Positions 57,584 through 64,000 of a DNA stretch of 64,000 nt are shown one piece after another; positions within the stretch are counted from its first letter, which is position 1; the number at the start of each line of letters is the position of its first letter. The notes under the pieces were generated by a model, which made no database searches, was not told the origin of the DNA, and saw only the letters and a list, made by a program, of their open reading frames with translations. The DNA comes from Amoebidium appalachense (Eukaryota > Ichthyosporea). Both the position numbers and the translations under genes were made by a program. The stretch is taken from positions 10,354,001-10,418,000 of the forward strand of contig CAVNZM010000003.1 of assembly GCA_963693365.1 (NCBI GenBank), read 5' to 3'.

Positions 57584-57916
57584 CTGCAGGGACAGAGCTG
57601 TGTGAGCATCATGCCTAGTCTAAGAGTCCCAGGGGGGGGGGGGGGGTAAAGGCAACGAGCGGGGTGGGCGGCAGGCAAGCGGGTGCACAGGCAGGCAGAC
57701 AAGGGGGGGGGGGAGGGGGGGGGGGGGGGGCGTAGCTAAAGGGCAAAGGATGCATGCAGCGCTGGCAGGGAGGGCGGGGGAAGGGGAGGGGGGGTATGCG
57801 CGCACAAGCCGCGGTGTAGGCGTGCGTGTGTGTGCGCTAGTGTGTGGGTGTGTATGAGCATGTGTGTGTAACACCGAGGTTAAGCATGCACGATCGAAGG
57901 GGCGGGTGGAGGGGTG
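57584..57916. repeat. Duplicated spacer between recombinase fragment and copia 2
   Basis: Same as 50622-50974 apart from G-run lengths. Confidence 0.85.
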
Positions 57917-58844
57917 TGTTGAAATACGTAGTATCTACATAGTATGGTAAGATCTTCTCAGTTTGTGTTATGTTTCAGTTCATATGCTTAGTGTATATGC
58001 CACACTCCTATTATGTAAAGTGAAGCATCGATCTCCGATATGCTTGTATACTTGTAATCGTGTTGTATCGGCTCTAATCGTGTATTGTAATATCGATTAG
58101 AATATTTATATGTGTGTACACGGATCCACCCACTCAGGGAGAGACGTGTACATGTTCGTGTGTACATAAATATCTCTGGTTATAGTTATGCTATTACTAT
58201 CTTGTTTGTTGATCTGTGCTCTCTTTTCCTTCCTCTTTCTCCTTCCTTATTTTCTTTTCTTTCTCTCTTTGTCTTCATGTGTATAATCGTATTTCTTTTC
58301 TACTAATATATGTTAGGTAGATTTGTGTTACTTAATACGTGTTCATTGGACGGTAACACACTTAGGCTACACTTAGAATAGCATGTGTGTTTAGACTTCA
58401 TTAATTTACTTTAGTTTTCATGTGTTGCCGGGCTTTAACCAATCATCAAGGTTAAGTGTGATATGTCTGAGTCTTTTCAGTATGTCATAGGTTAGAACTT
58501 CCTTGATGATGACACGAGTTGACCTTAACTAGTGTCTGTGTCCTATCGTGTGCGTCTCCGCGTACCGGATCTCTCTGAAAGCAATTGGTTCTTAGTGATT
58601 GGTTTCTATTAGAGATAGATCTGATTTCCGACTGGTCGGAAATCATGTATGGATTGGACTTAGAGGAATTTCAGGTATTTATTCGAAGATCAGAATAAAT
58701 TCAGTTCAGTCGTGTCTAAACATTGATGTCTGTTGTGTACACTGCTCCGATCGTTCCGTGCTTTGTTGTTGTGTGTGTCTGTGGTGTTTTTACACTGCAC
58801 CACTGTGTCTCTGCTTTCATCCCAAATATTTATATAATTTAACA
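57917..58844 (+). repeat. Copia 2, 5' LTR
   Basis: Same length and nearly identical to 50975-51902; one visible substitution is CATCATG to CTTCATG near 58276. The primer-binding site GGTTATGCAGCCC follows at 58845. Confidence 0.85.
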
Positions 58845-58906
58845 GGTTATGCAGCCCTTTTGCACGCTCCCTACACACATCTAGAACTAGCGCTCGTTTT
58901 TCAATC

Positions 58907-61485
58907 ATGGATCCAAACAAAACTGGCGTAAACAAAATCACCATGTGGAAAGGTGAAGGGAAGACTGGTGAGTCCCGATAGCAAAACCACCTATTTTCAA
59001 TGGGAAATCATTTTTCTCGGCATGATGACCGGCACTAAAGGTGTCCGACTCGTGGATGTTGTACTTGCTGACAACTACGTCCCCCCTACCACCGTCGCGG
59101 TTGACGGTGAACCCCCCTTCTACGGCTACGGCACTACCGCGGAACTCAAGGAGGCCCGCAATTGCCTCCTGCTCCATATGATACAGAACATCGACCCTTC
59201 CGTTCTCACCACCGTTGCCCAGTACCGTATTGGCATGGACCCTGAACGGGCCATGTGGAAATTCCGTCAACACTACCTCCAAGGCAAACCCGATCAGATC
59301 CGCATCCTTCACCGTCAGTGGGATGCCTGTGCCCTTCAGCCCGGTGAATCATTCACCACCTAGTACCTGAGTCGTCTGCAGACCATCGTGAACCAGCTCC
59401 AGTCCCTCCAAGATGAGTCCATTCACTTCACTCGTCTAGCTGAGAAGTTCTTCAATGAACTCACCACCAGAGACGACCTCACCCCTGAGTTCAACCGTCT
59501 TATCGAAGACTATCACTTCGGTGATAAGCTATTCCCCGACTTCGAGTCCCTCCACAACCACGTTAAGGGCATCGAGTTACGTCAAGACCTCAAGATGCAA
59601 CTCCGGAGCAACCGTGCCCACCGTGCCTCCAAGTCCAGCATGGCATTAAATGCCAGTGCTCCCCCCCGTGATCTTCCTCGCCGTGACTTACGCACCCGAC
59701 TTGACCGTACCTCTGGCACGGACCTCCGAACTCGTCTCTCCCGTCAGCACACCCGATCCCGTTCCCCCCACCGGCCTGCCTTCCGGTCCACGTCTCGTTC
59801 CCCCAGTCGTTCCCGTTTCTCGGGTTCCCGTCGTTCTGATTCCCCGGCTCGTTCTAACACCCCGTCCGTGAAAGCATGCTCCTACTGCCACGAGCCTGAT
59901 CACACGATCATCGATTGCCCTGAGCCGAAATGCCGTATGTCCAGACACAACCGTTCCCGTCAAGGCAGTGAGAAATCTGTCTCCTTTGCTTTCTCGGCAT
60001 ACAATGCTAGCTCCGTCCCCGTGTCCTCCGACCCTGCCTGGGATTCCGGGTGTAACATGACTGTCTGCCCCACCCGTGAGTTCTTCCATGACCTCACTCC
60101 CCTTCCGACACCGACTCCCGTTGCTGCCTTCAATGGCACCCCCGTCTTGGCCACCCACACCGGCCATATCGTCATCAACACCACCACCGACCATGGCACT
60201 GCCACCCTTACCATTGAAGCCTACTACACCCCGTCTGGCCAGGCCTTCCTCATCTCAACATCCCAAGCTGCTGCCCAATACATCAAGGGTGATTTGAATG
60301 ATGCCTCCACTCCGTCATTCCTCTTCGACCGACTCACCGGTCGTCATCTCGTCAACCTCCGTCTACACAACGGTCTGTATTACTTCAAGGACTACACCAT
60401 TCAACCACCCACTCGTCCTGTGGCTCTGGCTGCCACTACCAGTGTTAACCCATCCATCTGGCACCATCGTCTGGGGCACCGTGCTATGACCAGCATCAAG
60501 GACATGGTGAAACACGACCTTGTTATTGGTCTCCCCTCCTCTGTCCTCGACTGTGATGTTCCTGATTGTCATGGCTGCATTATGGGTAAAACCACCAAGG
60601 CTCCGTTCAAGGGTGACCGTCCTCACTCCAACATCCCCGGTCATGAATGGCATTGGGATTTTTTTGAGCCTACCACAACATCGTACGGAGGTTCCAAGGT
60701 TGCTCTCGTCACTGTCTGCCGTGCCTCTGGACTCGTCAAGATCTACCCGATGGCCGACCGTACCACCACCCTGGACATTCTCACAGCTCACACCAACCTC
60801 GTTGCCACCCATGCCCCCTCCAAAGTTGGTGTCTACCACTTCGACTCCGGCTCTGAGTTCACCTCCAAGGCTACCCGTGCTTTTTGCCTCTCCCAGGGCA
60901 TCAAGGCCAGCTATGCTCCGGTGGACTGCCCTCAACTGAACGGCTATGTTGAACGTCGTATGCGGTTCCTCCAAGAGATTGTCCGTTGCCTCCTCCATCA
61001 AGTCCAAGATCAGTCTCTGTCCCCCAAACTGTGGGCTGAGGCCCTCCAACATGCCGCCTACATCATCAACGTCACCCCGTCCACGACTGCCAATGGTCGT
61101 ACACCATTCGAGGTTTTCTACGGTGTCAAGCCCGACATCTCCGAGCTCAAAGTGTTCGGTTGCCCTGCCTACACTCATGTGCCAGCCTCTAAACGGAACA
61201 AGCTGGCCCCCACCGTCAAACTCGGCATGTATATCGGCTATGATCTTCAATCACACTGCCACCGGATCTTCAATCCCACCACCCATCGCGGCGTCGGCCT
61301 CTTCCGTGATGTGATTTTCGACGAATCCGCTTATCTCCCGTCCGACATTCCATCAACACTTCCGACCCTCGACACCACTGCTACCTCGACCATCCCACCC
61401 CCCACAGTTGACACTGAAGATGATGTTTGTCTGGTGTACTCTGGCCCCCCTCCTGCCATCGTCGTTCCCCCGACACCCCCCCCCC
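58907..61485 (+). CDS. Copia 2 gag-protease-integrase
   Basis: Same reading structure as copy 1: ATG at 58907, early frameshift, amber codon at 59361-59363, CCHC knuckle, DSG protease, and integrase HHCC and DDE residues. Differs from copy 1 by isolated substitutions such as GTCAAGG to GTTAAGG near 59564. Sharing the lesions follows from duplication and is not independent evidence that they are tolerated. Confidence 0.88.
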
Positions 61486-63325
61486 ACCGGCCCCCCTGCC
61501 CCCGTGCCCGTCCAGCCTGCCGACCCTCATCCTGCCCCTGGCAACGTCACACCCATCCGACCCGGCTCCCCCGACAACTTCCACTCGGCCCCGTCCAGCC
61601 CGGAGGTTGCCCCCCCTGCAATTCCGAACTTCCAAGTTCCCCCCCCCCCCGTCTCCACCTCCCCCGGTTCCTGCACCCCGTCGTTCTGCCCGTCTACAGG
61701 GCAAGGTTGGATTTCAAGCCACCACCACCCTCCCAGTCCCCCCCGGTCCCCCCATCAACATCGACCAACTACCCAAACTTGCCCGTCAACTGTGTTCCGG
61801 ACCCAATGATGACCAGGTCAAGTCAGCCCTGACTGCTGAGTATCAAGCCTTCGTCGACAAAGACATCTTTGAACTTGTTGACCCTCCCCCTGGTGCTAAC
61901 ATCGTCGGCTTCAAGTGGATTGTCTCCGAGAAAACTCTCAACTCGGCTGGTGACACCAAGATCAAGGCACGTGGTGTTGCTCAAGGCTTCAGTCAGCAAT
62001 ACGGTGTTGACTATGAGTTGATTGAGAGCCCTGTCATCCGTCCGGCTGCTCTCCGTGCTATCCTAGCTCTGGCCGTTGTTGAAGGTCATGACATCCATCA
62101 ACTCGACGTGTCTACGGCCTTTCTCAACAGCCCACTCACCGAGACCATCTACATGAAACAACCCCCAGGATTCATCACCATGGCCACACTTGGCAAGGTC
62201 TGGAGACTCAAGAAAGCTCTGTACGGCCTCAAGCAAGCCTCCAAGGCTTGGTACGACTTCCTCGACGGCATTCTTCCTGCCCATGGCCTGACCCGTACTA
62301 AGACCGACCCGTGCATCTACCTCCGGTTCTTCCCCAACAACGATGTGGTTCGGGCTGGTAACTACGTTGACGACTCCACCATCACCAACACCCGGGGTTC
62401 TACTGCTGCCAGTGACCTGGCTGCCCACATCAGCAAGATGGCCAGCTGTCGTATGAGTCCATTTGACCGTATGCTCGGTGTTGATTTTAATCAATCTGAT
62501 ACCCATCACCTCCACATGCACCAGAGGTCTTACATCATGGATATCATCCACGACTTCAACCTCACCGATGCCAAGTCCAAGTCTACCCCCATCCCTGCAG
62601 GCACCACCGTCTCCCTGGCTGACTGCCCCCCCCAACCGTTCACCGTGCCCTACCGTGAGTTACTCGGCCGTCTCCTCTGGGTGGCACGGTGCACACGTCC
62701 CGACATTGCCTATGCCATCGGCTTCCTTGGTCGGTTCAGCACCAACCCCGGCAAGACTCACTGGGACCTTCTCCGTCGTGTGGCCCGGTACCTGCTCGGC
62801 ACCATTGACCTTGGCATTGACTACAAGTACTCGGCCACCCAGCCCCCCATACTCGAATGCTACACGGATGCTGACTTTGCTGGTTGTGCCGACAGCAAGA
62901 AGTCTACCACCGGCTACATCATCGAGTTTGCTGGTATGCCCATCATCTGGTACTCCAAGATCCAGCCCATCACGGCCACCAGCACCACTGAGGCTGAGCT
63001 GATTGCTCTCAATGCTGGCACCCAAGAAGTTGCTTGGGTCCGTGACCTTTTCAAGGAACTCGGCTGCCCCATGCTTGCTCCGACTCCGGTGTACTGTGAC
63101 AACCAGTCGACCATTGCCATCGTCAACTCCACCGGCATCAAGCACCGTACCAAACACATTGCCGTCCGGTATCACAACACCAAGGACTACATTGCAAGTG
63201 GGGATGTGGTTGTCCACTACGTTGAATCAGCCCACAACTTAGCTGACATCCTCACCAAACCCCTCCCCGGCCCGAGTCATGTCAACCATCGTGCTAAACT
63301 TTGTCTGCCGGATATTGTGGATTGA
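61427..63325 (+). CDS. Copia 2 reverse transcriptase and RNase H
   Basis: Same domains as copy 1 with the YVDD active site; TGA at 63323. An extra C in the run near 61640 puts the RT in the +2 frame relative to integrase, so two C-run slips separate the halves here and one in copy 1. It lacks the 6-bp insertion of copy 1 and has GFNQSDTHH-type substitutions near 62490. Confidence 0.92.
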   Translation: MSGVLWPPSCHRRSPDTPPPPAPLPPCPSSLPTLILPLATSHPSDPAPPTTSTRPRPARRLPPLQFRTSKFPPPPSPPPPVPAPRRSARLQGKVGFQATTTLPVPPGPPINIDQLPKLARQLCSGPNDDQVKSALTAEYQAFVDKDIFELVDPPPGANIVGFKWIVSEKTLNSAGDTKIKARGVAQGFSQQYGVDYELIESPVIRPAALRAILALAVVEGHDIHQLDVSTAFLNSPLTETIYMKQPPGFITMATLGKVWRLKKALYGLKQASKAWYDFLDGILPAHGLTRTKTDPCIYLRFFPNNDVVRAGNYVDDSTITNTRGSTAASDLAAHISKMASCRMSPFDRMLGVDFNQSDTHHLHMHQRSYIMDIIHDFNLTDAKSKSTPIPAGTTVSLADCPPQPFTVPYRELLGRLLWVARCTRPDIAYAIGFLGRFSTNPGKTHWDLLRRVARYLLGTIDLGIDYKYSATQPPILECYTDADFAGCADSKKSTTGYIIEFAGMPIIWYSKIQPITATSTTEAELIALNAGTQEVAWVRDLFKELGCPMLAPTPVYCDNQSTIAIVNSTGIKHRTKHIAVRYHNTKDYIASGDVVVHYVESAHNLADILTKPLPGPSHVNHRAKLCLPDIVD

Positions 63326-63728
63326 CCCATCCTACTTCAAGAGTGATTTTCTAATGTTTACTACTTACTTTATTATAATCATTATTTCATATGTATATTG
63401 CCTTTGTGGGTATGCCCACTTAGGGTTTATATATAAGGTTTGACCTGTACCATCACTCTACTCTATCTTTCACTGGTTTAAAACCCAGTTAATCAAACCC
63501 CGACTATACACCTTATACATATTCGTTGTTTTTGCCCCGGTTCCTCCCCCCCCCCCCTCTCCCCCCCCCCTTCCCCCCCCTCCCCCCCCCCCCTTCTCTC
63601 CCCCCCCCCCCCCCCCGCGGGAAAAGTACACACTTTAATTTTTTTTTTCCGTTTCTGTTCTCAAGTGGGGAGATTTCACTAGTTCAGTGGGGATATGATA
63701 ACACAAACTTCAAAGTCTTAAGTGGGGA

Positions 63729-64000
63729 TGTTGTAATACGTAGTATCTACATATGGTAAGATCTTCTCAGTTTGTGTTATGTTTCAGTTCATATGCTTAG
63801 TGTATATGCCACACTCCTATTATGGCCGGGCAGTATAAAGTGAAGCATCGATCTCCGATATGCTTGTATACTTGTAATCGTGTTGTATCGGCTCTAATCG
63901 TGTATTGTAATATCGATTAGAATATTTATATGTGTGTACACGGATCCACCCACTCAGGGAGAGACGTGTACATGTTCGTGTGTACATAAATATCTCTGGT
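63729..64000 (+). repeat. Copia 2, 3' LTR (partial, window end)
   Basis: 272 bp of LTR after the polypurine motif, carrying the same ATATGG and GGCCGGGCAG differences as the other 3' LTR. Confidence 0.9.

Larger units (their letters stand above)
57917..64000 (+). mobile_element. Ty1/copia retrotransposon 2, 3' LTR incomplete at the window end
   Basis: Right unit of the tandem duplication, offset from copy 1 by 6942 bp, with the same organisation and almost the same sequence. Its 3' LTR continues past the point where copy 1's is cut. Confidence 0.93.

Overview
This is a nuclear eukaryotic sequence. Multi-exon genes have canonical GT-AG introns, polyadenylation signals of the AATAAA type are present, and several classes of eukaryotic transposon are recognisable: Ty1/copia, an ORF1/EN/RT LINE, tyrosine-recombinase elements and a THAP/DDE element resembling ISL2EU. 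An AP2-domain gene and a methyltransferase resembling sarcosine/dimethylglycine enzymes point towards a protist or alga rather than an animal, but no rRNA or organelle marker is present and I do not name a species. A very large share of the window is microsatellite: (CA/GT)n, (GA/CT)n, (TCCC)n, (AT)n and long G or C homopolymers.

Layout. 1-13.6 kb: an inverted repeat (arms at 1-568 and 13064-13624) encloses a secreted beta-helix (pectin-lyase-fold) gene on the minus strand and a complete eight-exon SAM-dependent methyltransferase gene on the plus strand. 13.7-20.4 kb: a glutathione S-transferase gene on the minus strand, with a 5'-truncated tyrosine-recombinase element inserted antisense in one intron. 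20.4-24.8 kb: microsatellites, a macrosatellite-like array, possible orphan exons, a 450-bp (TCCC)n tract and a small terminal-inverted-repeat candidate. 24.8-27.1 kb: a 5'-truncated LINE. 27.5-31.2 kb: ISL2EU-like remains (SWIM zinc-finger ORF converging on a THAP/DDE transposase). 31.3-35.1 kb: low-complexity DNA. 35.1-41.06 kb: an AP2-domain gene on the minus strand, split by a full-length 5.0-kb LINE that has an 11-bp target-site duplication and ten 18-bp monomers at its 5' end. 41.1-48.8 kb: microsatellites with a few weak gene-like signals. 48.8-50.6 kb: a second tyrosine-recombinase element. 51-64 kb: a tandem duplication of about 6.95 kb, each unit holding part of that recombinase gene and a Ty1/copia element; the second element's 3' LTR runs off the window.

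Three themes run through the window. First, short tandem duplications bounded by microsatellites repeatedly copy exon edges of the methyltransferase gene. Second, many splice sites sit directly against (CA)n or (GT)n. Third, nearly every frameshift lies in or beside a homopolymer, so assembly or read error has to be excluded before these genes are called pseudogenes. I found no wholly new biological system. The most unusual items are the LINE with 5' monomers and an internal poly(A), the LINE-split AP2 gene, the exon-edge duplications, and the paired direct repeats downstream of both recombinase genes.
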